DNA of 10,640 bases from an uncultured Oscillospiraceae bacterium. Lineage in GTDB: Bacteria > Bacillota > Clostridia > Oscillospirales > Ruminococcaceae. The DNA lies in contig USLH01000078.1 in NCBI GenBank assembly GCA_900555435.1, forward strand, positions 1 to 10,640, given 5' to 3'. Each line of letters opens with the position of its first letter. The stretch's first letter is position 1. A model generated the notes under the pieces. That model had not been told where the DNA came from. It made no database searches and saw nothing but the letters and a program-made list of their open reading frames with translations. Position numbers and translations under genes: made by a program. Shown piece by piece: positions 1-5,334 of this stretch.

Positions 1-153
1 TCCGGCAGGTCCACCATCATCAGCACCAACCTGACCACGCAGGAGCTGGAGCAGCGCTATTCTCATCGGGTGGTATCCCGACTCTTCTCCCTGCTGGACT
101 GCCTGCGGTTCGTCGGCAAGGACATCCGTCAGATCCGCTCCCGCCAAGGATAA
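1..153 (+). CDS. C-terminal end of a DnaC/DnaI-like helicase loader (AAA+ ATPase), 5' truncated
   Basis: An open frame runs from the first base to a TAA at 151-153 and gives 50 residues. It contains IISTNLT, then an ER/QRY-type segment, then RVVSRLF and FVGKDIR. This order (strand with STN, 'eL-e-RY', 'SRL', 'fvGkDIR') is the usual end of DnaC/IstB-type ATP-binding proteins, where STN is the sensor-like strand and SRL contains the arginine of the ATPase core. Proteins of this type load the replicative helicase at origins or restart sites. The Walker A and B regions lie outside the window, so a phage-type DnaC or an IstB protein cannot be excluded. The gene converges on the leftward deacetylase. 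Confidence 0.75.
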   Translation, partial: SGRSTIISTNLTTQELEQRYSHRVVSRLFSLLDCLRFVGKDIRQIRSRQG

Positions 154-232
154 AACGGGCAAAAAATATATCGCCCTCACGATTGCAAGGACGATACAAA
201 CGAATTATTAGTTTCCCAAAGGGAATGATCCT

Positions 233-260
233 ATTATAGCACGCTTGTGGGAAAAATCAA
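233..260 (-). promoter_or_regulatory. Candidate leftward sigma-A promoter (TTGATT-16-TATAAT), antisense to the helicase-loader end
   Basis: Read on the minus strand, TTGATT (255-260) and TATAAT (233-238) are separated by 16 bases. A transcript from here would start near 226 and run leftward, antisense to the 3' end of the DnaC-like gene. It would first cross a small TTCCC-AAA-GGGAA hairpin (213-225). I see no convincing ORF with a ribosome binding site on that strand before the window edge. The region is AT-rich, so a chance match is possible. Confidence 0.3.
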
Positions 261-319
261 GAGTTTTTGTCGAAATCATGAAGAAATCGTGAAGTTTGAC
301 AAGAAGACTCTTGATTTTT
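252..319. terminator. Long AT-rich hairpin between convergent genes, possible bidirectional terminator
   Basis: The outer arms AAAAATCAAGAGT (252-264) and ACTCTTGATTTTT (307-319) are a perfect 13-bp inverted repeat. Inside it, TTGTC (267-271) pairs with GACAA (298-302), AAA (273-275) with TTT (295-297), and TCATGA (276-281) with TCGTGA (287-292, one G-T wobble), around an AGAAA loop. The whole 68 bases can fold into one rod. It lies 18 bases beyond the deacetylase stop, and each arm ends in a run of T when read outward on its own strand, as in a bidirectional terminator. The stem is low in G+C, so it may terminate weakly or serve as a 3'-end protective structure. Confidence 0.5.
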
Positions 320-336
320 CTGCGTTTTCACAAGAC

Positions 337-1377
337 TTATTGGAATAGAGCGAAGTTGTAGCCCGCTTCTCTTGCATTGTCAATGAAATCCCCTAAAATG
401 GCGGCGTTGTCCGGCGACACGGCGTGGAGCAGATAGATCGCTCCGGGGTGCAGCGCCTTTGTGATCTTCGGCAGCGCATTTTCCGGCCCCATCTGGTTGT
501 TGGGATCCCAGTCCTTGTAGGCGTAACTCCAGAAGACGGTCTTATAGCCCAGCTCCTGGGTCTGTGCTAAGGTCTGCTCGGAAAATTCTCCCGCCGGCGC
601 CCGGAAGAGGGTCATGGTATAGTTGTAGTTGTCCAGCATATACTGATGGACGTTTAAAACTTCCTGCTCCCGCCGTTCGATGGAGACCTCCGGGAAGCAG
701 GGGTGCTTGTCGCTGTGGTTTCCCACGATATGCCCCTCGTCAATCATGCGCTGAATCAGCTCCGGCTGGCTCTTGATGTAGCTCAAGGTGCAGAAGAACA
801 CCGCCTGTACGCCTTTTTCCTTCAAAGCATCCAGAATGGGAGCCGTGTAGCCGTTTTCGTAGCCGTTGTCGAAGGTCAGATAGATGGTGGGGGAGTCCTC
901 GCCGATGAAATACGCATCGTATTTGCCGTATTTTTCCTGATAGGAAACGGCGGCGATGGGGCGGTTTTTGTCGTCGAACTGAACGCCCTGCCCCCAGCCC
1001 TGCTTCGTGTTGTCCAAGCTGGCCAGATCGTAGGCAGGTGTGGAAGCGGCCGTCTGGCTTGCTTCCTCGGACGTTTCCCCGGAGAGTGCGCCGGAGGTCG
1101 GCGCACTTTCCGAAGAGGTGCTGGATTCGGGGTGAGAGCTTTCCATATCGGAGCGGTCTGTCTCTTCCCGGGACAGGTCGGAGCTGAGATCGGAGCCGGC
1201 TTCGGACAGCTGGGAGCTTACGTTGGATTCCAGATCGGACATTCCGGAACTCAGGTCGCCGGTCAGATCGGAAATGCCGCTGCCGATGTCGGAGACGCCG
1301 TCGTTGACCGTCTTGCATCCGGTGAAAACAAGCAGGGCGGCGAGCCCTGCGCAGAGCAGCTTGATTCGGTTTCTCAT
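337..1377 (-). CDS. PdaA-like polysaccharide deacetylase, lipoprotein with Ser/Asp-rich linker
   Basis: This 346-residue protein begins with a lipoprotein signal (MRNRIK, hydrophobic stretch, VFTGC with the lipidated Cys at 21). A Ser/Asp/Glu-rich linker covers about residues 24-115, and a NodB-type domain runs from about 160 to the end. Visible motifs are TFDNGYENGY (D170; Asn follows, as in PdaA), GNHSDKH (H221, H225), FRAPAGEFS (R259), DWDPNN and LLHAVSPDNA. This pattern matches B. subtilis PdaA, which de-N-acetylates muramic acid on the way to muramic delta-lactam of the spore cortex. A role in cortex or other peptidoglycan modification outside the membrane is therefore likely. The start is supported by AAGGAG nine bases upstream of the ATG. 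The gene is single, between a terminator upstream and a hairpin downstream. Its leader carries a short GCCGG/CCGGC hairpin (1409-1425). Confidence 0.88.
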   Translation of the reverse strand: MRNRIKLLCAGLAALLVFTGCKTVNDGVSDIGSGISDLTGDLSSGMSDLESNVSSQLSEAGSDLSSDLSREETDRSDMESSHPESSTSSESAPTSGALSGETSEEASQTAASTPAYDLASLDNTKQGWGQGVQFDDKNRPIAAVSYQEKYGKYDAYFIGEDSPTIYLTFDNGYENGYTAPILDALKEKGVQAVFFCTLSYIKSQPELIQRMIDEGHIVGNHSDKHPCFPEVSIERREQEVLNVHQYMLDNYNYTMTLFRAPAGEFSEQTLAQTQELGYKTVFWSYAYKDWDPNNQMGPENALPKITKALHPGAIYLLHAVSPDNAAILGDFIDNAREAGYNFALFQ

Positions 1378-1483
1378 GAAGGGACACTCCTTTTCGTGCG
1401 AGAGCTTTGCCGGCAGAATACCGGCGTTTCTAGTATGTCCGCTCTCCGGCGGAAAATCAGGGGTTCGCTTCGGAAAAATTTTG

Positions 1484-1517
1484 AAAAAAGAGCCTCCCCG
1501 GAAAAACGGGGAGGCTC
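1484..1517 (-). terminator. Intrinsic terminator of the XRE regulator gene
   Basis: GAGCCTCCCCG (1490-1500) and CGGGGAGGCTC (1507-1517) form a perfect 11-bp stem with a 6-base loop. Read leftward, the stem is followed by six T residues (1484-1489). It begins 13 bases after the stop of the XRE gene and separates that gene from the deacetylase, which must therefore have its own promoter in 1378-1483. Confidence 0.92.
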
Positions 1518-1530
1518 CGAAGGCACGGTT

Positions 1531-2226
1531 TCACTCGTCCTGATGCATCGCGTGTTCACTGTTGCGGATCAGGTTCAGCAGGGAAGAGGCGTGCTGCGGA
1601 TATTCCTGCGACAGGGTCTCGGACGTGATGACCAGCTGTTCCCGTTTTTCCGTCGGAATGGTTTTCTTGCCGTCGAAGCCTTCCGCCAGTGCTGCAGCTG
1701 CGGCTTCCTCTTCCACCATGGCGGCGATGGCCTTGGGGGAGGAAAGGTGCTTCGGAACATGGAAAAAGGAGGGTTCGTTTTTGTGGTTCACCGAATAGAC
1801 TACCCGGAACATCCGGTAAACCGCCAGCATCAAAAAGTTGGATACCGAAGCGGTCAGCTCCCGGCAATCCACCCGCTGCAGCAGGTCGAATAAGACATTC
1901 AGGGAATTTACAATGAGCTTTTTGTTGAGGGTCGGGAGGATGCTGCCGTGCATCCGGTTGCCCTTTCCGGAAGATTCCGCTTCCGGGAGATCCTCCACCG
2001 AAAGGGTAGCGCCGGTCCGCTCCGGCGAACGGCCTAAGAGATAGTCGCAGGAAACGTGATAAAAATCCGCCGCCCGAACCACGAAATCCAGTCCGCACTC
2101 CCGGATCCCTTTTTCGTAGTGGGACAACAGGGCCTGAGAAATGTTCAGCTGTCCGGCGGCTTCTTTCTGGCTGATGCCCCGCTCTTTTCGCAGGAGCGTA
2201 AGGATTCTTGGAAAGTCAGAGTTCAT
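1531..2226 (-). CDS. XRE-family transcriptional regulator with N-terminal helix-turn-helix
   Basis: The 231-residue protein has a Cro/C1-type HTH at about residues 7-62: ILTLLRKERGISQKEAA, then NISQALLSHYEKG, then FYHVSCDYLLGR. The spacing and the 'SHYEKG' and 'YLLGR' motifs are typical of HTH_3. Residues from about 80 on (231 total) are not recognisable as a known sensor domain; they include an Ala-rich helix (AAAMVEEEAAAAALAEG). The target is unknown, and autoregulation is plausible because palindromes lie between its promoter and start. The ATG at 2226-2224 is preceded by GGGGGA about nine bases upstream, a modest ribosome binding site. A better AGGAGG lies 32 bases upstream inside a hairpin, but no in-frame start codon lies near it. 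The gene ends at a strong terminator, so it is probably monocistronic. Confidence 0.85.
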   Translation of the reverse strand: MNSDFPRILTLLRKERGISQKEAAGQLNISQALLSHYEKGIRECGLDFVVRAADFYHVSCDYLLGRSPERTGATLSVEDLPEAESSGKGNRMHGSILPTLNKKLIVNSLNVLFDLLQRVDCRELTASVSNFLMLAVYRMFRVVYSVNHKNEPSFFHVPKHLSSPKAIAAMVEEEAAAAALAEGFDGKKTIPTEKREQLVITSETLSQEYPQHASSLLNLIRNSEHAMHQDE

Positions 2227-2245
2227 GACCCGAGTCCCCCAATTA

Positions 2246-2269
2246 ACGAATTCGTGCGCCTCCTGGCGC
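2246..2269 (-). promoter_or_regulatory. Palindrome and hairpin in the XRE gene leader, candidate operator
   Basis: ACGAATTCGT (2246-2255) is a perfect 10-bp palindrome. It directly adjoins GCGCC-TCCT-GGCGC (2256-2269), which forms a 5-bp stem. Read as minus-strand RNA, the loop and stem of this hairpin contain AGGAGG. Both lie between the promoter and the start codon, a usual place for an autoregulatory operator. Function is inferred from position only. Confidence 0.35.
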
Positions 2270-2333
2270 TATAAAATACACCCTTTTCCGAATGGGAAAA
2301 AGGCATCGAAACGTTCAAGTCAACGCATAGTAA

Positions 2334-2362
2334 ATTATATAACAAACCCTACTTCTTGTAAA
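2334..2362 (-). promoter_or_regulatory. Sigma-A promoter of the XRE regulator gene (TTTACA-17-TATAAT)
   Basis: On the minus strand TTTACA (2357-2362) and TATAAT (2334-2339) are separated by exactly 17 bases. Transcription would begin near 2327, giving a leader of about 100 bases before the ATG at 2226. Confidence 0.75.
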
Positions 2363-2450
2363 GGGATTTTGCAGATTTTTTGATTTTTTGTCGAATTACC
2401 TATGAAACCATGTTAAATTTTTGGCAGGGCTTGTTTTTTGACGGTAAAAT

Positions 2451-2554
2451 GCGGTATAATAACCTCAATGGAATTGCCCTATGGGCAATTTCATTCTGCG
2501 CCAAGCACAGAACCGGGCGTTCCGCCCGCAATGAGAACATTGTACCACGCCCGG
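2451..2554. repeat. Palindromic intergenic element, copy 1
   Basis: It is almost identical to copy 2 at 2617-2720; I count two differences (C2452 versus T2618 and A2507 versus G2673). The ends (2451-2470 and 2529-2548) are imperfect inverted repeats. Between them stand three hairpins with 3-base loops: AATTGCCC/GGGCAATT (loop TAT), TTCTGCGC/GCACAGAA (loop CAA, one mismatch here) and CGGGCG/CGCCCG (loop TTC). The element can fold as a cloverleaf: a closing stem with three arms. It encodes no transposase, and I do not recognise it as a named family. A MITE-like or REP-like non-autonomous repeat, or a structured RNA, are the candidates. Confidence 0.85.
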
Positions 2555-2611
2555 CTTTGCTGACGCAAAGCTGCGGCAGCTGCGCTGCCTTCCAAAACCT
2601 TGCGGTTTTGG
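2552..2611. repeat. Hairpin cluster between the two palindromic elements
   Basis: Three more stem-loops fill the space between the copies: GCTTTGC-TGAC-GCAAAGC (2554-2571), GGCAG-CTGCG-CTGCC (2575-2589) and CCAAAACC-TTGC-GGTTTTGG (2592-2611, perfect 8 bp). They have no counterpart after copy 2, where the sequence turns to TTTTCCC. The first hairpin begins on the last bases of copy 1. Confidence 0.7.
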
Positions 2612-2616
2612 CGGTT

Positions 2617-2720
2617 GTGGTATAATAACCTCAATGGAATTGCCCTATGGGCAATTTCATTCTGCGCCAAGCGCAGAACCGGGCGTTCCGCCCGCAATGA
2701 GAACATTGTACCACGCCCGG
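2617..2720. repeat. Palindromic intergenic element, copy 2
   Basis: This copy has all stems intact. The closing arms 2617-2636 and 2695-2714 match at 15 of 20 positions. The three inner hairpins are AATTGCCC/GGGCAATT (2638-2645/2649-2656), TTCTGCGC/GCGCAGAA (2660-2667/2671-2678) and CGGGCG/CGCCCG (2680-2685/2689-2694). An alternative stem, CCGGGCG (2679-2685) with CGCCCGG (2714-2720), is followed by TTTT and would look like a weak rightward terminator. The 5' end carries TGGTATAAT (2618-2626) and the 3' end carries TGGTACAAT on the minus strand (2705-2713). Both have the extended -10 form and both point into the element. Confidence 0.85.
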
Positions 2721-2871
2721 TTTTCCCTTCGATAAAACGACGGCGGCTTTACCATCCCCGCTCTCTGACTGCTCCGGCGTTCACATCAAAATAGCAAAAT
2801 CACATTCCAATTCGTATAAATAAGCTGCAAAAAACAAATTGTATACCAAAAAGAACGGAGGAATACGGAAT

Positions 2872-3633
2872 TTGGTTACATATAAACTTTACCTGATCCG
2901 CCACGGCATGACCAAAGGCAACTTGGAAGGCCGCTTTGTTGGCCGCACTGATCTGCCCCTTTGCGAAGAAGGCATTGCGGAACTGAAGAAACTGCAGGAG
3001 GAATATGAGTATCCAGATGTGCAGAAGGTCTATTCTTCCCCCATGGCACGCTGCGTGGAGACGGCGGACATCCTTTATCCCAACCGCCTGCTGCAGCGGG
3101 TAGACAACCTGCGGGAGTACGACTTCGGCGTTTTCGAAGGACAGCTGGCCAAGGATCTGGCGGGGACGGAAATGTTCGTCCGCTGGAACGAAAGCGGAAT
3201 GTCCGCCGCCCCGGAAGGCGCCGAATCCATCACCGACTTTGCCCAGCGGGTGGCACTGGGGTTCCAGGAGATCTTAGACGACATGATGCAGCATAAGATT
3301 ACCACAGCAGCCGCCGTCCTTCACGGAGGCGTGATCCTAAATCTGCTTTCCGTCTTCGCTTACCCGAAACGGGACCCCATGCTCTGGATGACCCCTTGCG
3401 GCACCGGCTTCACCGCCCTCATCAACACCCAGCTCTGGCAGCGGGACGGCGTCTTTGAGGTCTTCTCGCCCATCCCCTTTGAGAGGGAGCCGGATGAAAG
3501 CGACATCGACTGGGGCGAGGAAGACGACGACGCCTTTTTCCGGAATTATCCCAAGGATTTCGCCATGGTGGACGTTCCCGAGAATGGCAGCGATAAGGAA
3601 AAAGGCACCACCCCGGAAACCGTGGTTTACTGA
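2872..3633 (+). CDS. Histidine phosphatase family protein (phosphoglycerate-mutase-like)
   Basis: The start chosen is the TTG at 2872, ten bases after GGAGG (2857-2861). An upstream in-frame TTG at 2839 would place the ribosome binding site inside the gene. The 253-residue product has the family hallmarks: LIRHG with the phospho-accepting His at 11, the S-P-M-A-R segment (R60), REYDFGVFEG (acid residue E82) and VLHGGVI (second His at 151). Such enzymes remove or transfer phosphate through a phosphohistidine; the substrate cannot be told from sequence and ranges in the family from sugar phosphates to alpha-ribazole phosphate. A tail of about 50 residues rich in Asp and Glu follows the usual domain. 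It is the first gene of the rightward cluster, 24 bases before the next. Confidence 0.85.
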   Translation: MVTYKLYLIRHGMTKGNLEGRFVGRTDLPLCEEGIAELKKLQEEYEYPDVQKVYSSPMARCVETADILYPNRLLQRVDNLREYDFGVFEGQLAKDLAGTEMFVRWNESGMSAAPEGAESITDFAQRVALGFQEILDDMMQHKITTAAAVLHGGVILNLLSVFAYPKRDPMLWMTPCGTGFTALINTQLWQRDGVFEVFSPIPFEREPDESDIDWGEEDDDAFFRNYPKDFAMVDVPENGSDKEKGTTPETVVY

Positions 3634-3657
3634 CCCTTGTTTTAAGGAGGCATCGAT

Positions 3658-4497
3658 ATGAGCATTCGTCCCATCATCCGGAAAAACGCCCGGGACAGCC
3701 TCAGACACCACTGGGGACGTGCCATCGGAATGCTGCTTTTCCTTATTTGCGTCAACGTCCTGTTTCTGCTTTTGGAACAGCTTTTCTGCTACCTTCTCTC
3801 CCTGAATATTCCGGAAGAGCCGGCGCTGGTCGTTGATTTGCTTCAGGGAAGGCTTCGTCTGACCGGCTCCATGGCTATCGTGACGTTGACCTTTGCCGTG
3901 GTGAGCTTCGTGTTGACCACTCCTTTGTGTTTCGGCATGGCCAAATGGTACTACCATCAGGTAGGCGGCGAACGACCATCTCTGCAGATCCTCTTCACCT
4001 GCTTTTACAGCATGAAGGAGCTGTGGCGTTCCATCGCCTTGCGGATCCTGCTGGCTGTTCGGATCTTGTTCTGGCGGGCGGTCTTCTCGATCCCGGCAGC
4101 CCTCCTTTTTCTGGCACGGCGCCTTCTTGCCGGCTGGCAGAGCGACTACGCTCTCTTTTTACAGGTTGGCCTTTTCGCCCTGCAGATTTTGGTCAGTCTC
4201 ATCCTGACCGTTTTGTGGTTCGTTTTCATCCAGCGCTATTTTCTGGCGGGCTATCTCTTCGTTTCCGGCAGCGGGGAAGGGCTGCACGCCATGATCCGCC
4301 GCTCCGTTCGGATCATGAAGGGAAATTGCCGGGAAACGGCGGCGCTCCTTTTCTCCTTCTTCCCGTGGTTTTTACTGAGCGTGCTGGTGATCCCGCTTCT
4401 CTTCGTGCTGCCTTACCTCTACGCTTCCATGGCCATCAACGCCCGTGTCCTTTTAGAGCGGGACACCCGGAAGCAGGAAGCTCAATCTGACAACTAA
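3658..4497 (+). CDS. DUF975-like multi-pass membrane protein
   Basis: The 279-residue protein starts at an ATG preceded by AAGGAGG. Hydrophobic spans are at about residues 21-47, 70-93, 125-153, 166-203 and 232-262. The order of features recalls the DUF975 family: 'PL-FG-A-W' after the second span (PLCFGMAKWYY), 'SVRIMKGN' between later spans, and 'LPYLYASMAINARVLLE' at the end. That family is of unknown function. The C-terminal tail is charged and likely cytoplasmic. The gene lies 13 bases before proB, so it is probably cotranscribed with it. I can support membrane location but no activity. Confidence 0.65.
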   Translation: MSIRPIIRKNARDSLRHHWGRAIGMLLFLICVNVLFLLLEQLFCYLLSLNIPEEPALVVDLLQGRLRLTGSMAIVTLTFAVVSFVLTTPLCFGMAKWYYHQVGGERPSLQILFTCFYSMKELWRSIALRILLAVRILFWRAVFSIPAALLFLARRLLAGWQSDYALFLQVGLFALQILVSLILTVLWFVFIQRYFLAGYLFVSGSGEGLHAMIRRSVRIMKGNCRETAALLFSFFPWFLLSVLVIPLLFVLPYLYASMAINARVLLERDTRKQEAQSDN

Positions 4498-4510
4498 GGA
4501 AGGATTTTTT

Positions 4511-5293
4511 ATGATCGCAAACATATCGGAAGCAAAACGCATCGTCGTTAAGGTGGGCACCTCCACGCTGGCTCACAAAACCGGCCTGATGAATATCCAG
4601 CGGGTGGAACGGCTGGTAAAGGTTCTGGCGGACTTAAAAAACTCCGGAAAAGAGGTCATCCTCGTCTCCTCCGGTGCCATCGGCGTGGGAGCCGGAAAGA
4701 CCGGCCTCAAATCCCGTCCCACCGACGTTCCAACCAAGCAGGCCTGTGCCGCCATCGGCCAGTGCGAGCTGATGTACTGCTACGATAAATACTTTTCGGA
4801 GTATAACCATGTAGTGGCGCAAGTCCTGCTGACCCGTGACATCATCGACAGCCCCTCCCGGAAGGAGAACGTGGTGAACACCTTCCGCCACCTTCTGGAA
4901 TTCGGCGTCGTCCCCGTTATCAACGAAAACGACACCGTCTCTACCGAAGAGATCGAGTTCGGCGACAACGACACCCTTTCCGCTATCGTCGGCGTTTTGA
5001 CGGAAGCTGACCTTCTGGTCATTTTAAGCGACATCGACGGCGTCTACGACGGCGATCCCCGGAATAATCCCGATGCGAAACGAATCCCCCGGATCCCTGC
5101 CATCACCGAGGAAGTCCGGGCGCTGGCGGGAGACCGGGGCTCCACCCTCGGAACCGGCGGCATGATCACCAAGCTCACCGCCGCCCAGATCGGATTGGAC
5201 GCCGGGTTCCCCACGGTCATCATGAACGGAGCCGCCCCGGAGCTTCTTTATGACCTCTTCGACGGGAAGCCCACCGGCACATGGATCGGCTGA
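4511..5293 (+). CDS. proB: Glutamate 5-kinase (ProB), kinase-only form
   Basis: ProB phosphorylates glutamate with ATP to give glutamyl 5-phosphate, the first step of proline synthesis in the cytoplasm. The 260 residues form a single amino-acid-kinase domain. Visible motifs are VVKVGTSTL (K14), LVSSGAIGVG (about 51-60), PVINENDTVSTEE, EFGDNDTLSA, LSDIDGVYDGDP and GTGGMITK. The protein stops after the kinase domain (GTWIG), so the RNA-binding-like PUA domain of the longer E. coli type (about 367 residues) is absent; short forms are common in Firmicutes. The start is an ATG with AAGGAAGG upstream. It is followed by proA 41 bases later. Feedback inhibition by proline is usual for the family. Confidence 0.96.
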   Translation: MIANISEAKRIVVKVGTSTLAHKTGLMNIQRVERLVKVLADLKNSGKEVILVSSGAIGVGAGKTGLKSRPTDVPTKQACAAIGQCELMYCYDKYFSEYNHVVAQVLLTRDIIDSPSRKENVVNTFRHLLEFGVVPVINENDTVSTEEIEFGDNDTLSAIVGVLTEADLLVILSDIDGVYDGDPRNNPDAKRIPRIPAITEEVRALAGDRGSTLGTGGMITKLTAAQIGLDAGFPTVIMNGAAPELLYDLFDGKPTGTWIG

Positions 5294-5334
5294 ATCAGAA
5301 TCGGAACACCCTACCTTGGAAGGAGCAGACAACA

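Larger units (their letters stand above)
2227..2871. other. 645-bp region without a protein gene, between divergent transcription units
   Basis: It holds, in order: the leader and promoter of the XRE gene (2227-2362); an AT-rich stretch with tandem GATTTTTT (2364-2450); two copies of a palindromic repeat with hairpins between them (2451-2720); and the leader of the histidine phosphatase (2721-2871). Short ORFs over the repeats encode the same peptide twice because the DNA is repeated; none has a ribosome binding site. For the rightward genes the best -10 is TATAAA at 2815-2820, without a clear -35. Confidence 0.7.

Noticed and set aside
703..1893. Long open frame (396 codons) on the plus strand across the deacetylase and XRE genes
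   Set aside because: It is antisense to two well-supported genes, runs through the perfect terminator at 1490-1517, has no family motif and is explained by the codon bias of the opposite strand.
2451..2720. CRISPR array or integron attC sites
   Set aside because: There are only two long copies with one spacer that is itself palindromic, no cas genes, and no recognisable R and L boxes (GTTRRRY/RYYYAAC) at the ends.
2380..2794. Short ORFs over the repeats that share a peptide with NGIALWAISFCAK
   Set aside because: The shared peptide follows from the duplicated DNA. Neither has a ribosome binding site, and the sequence is dominated by hairpins, so it is not a credible protein pair.
2839..2871. 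Upstream TTG start for the histidine phosphatase
   Set aside because: It would add 11 residues and place GGAGG inside the coding region; the TTG at 2872 is correctly spaced and gives the usual family start a few residues before LIRHG.
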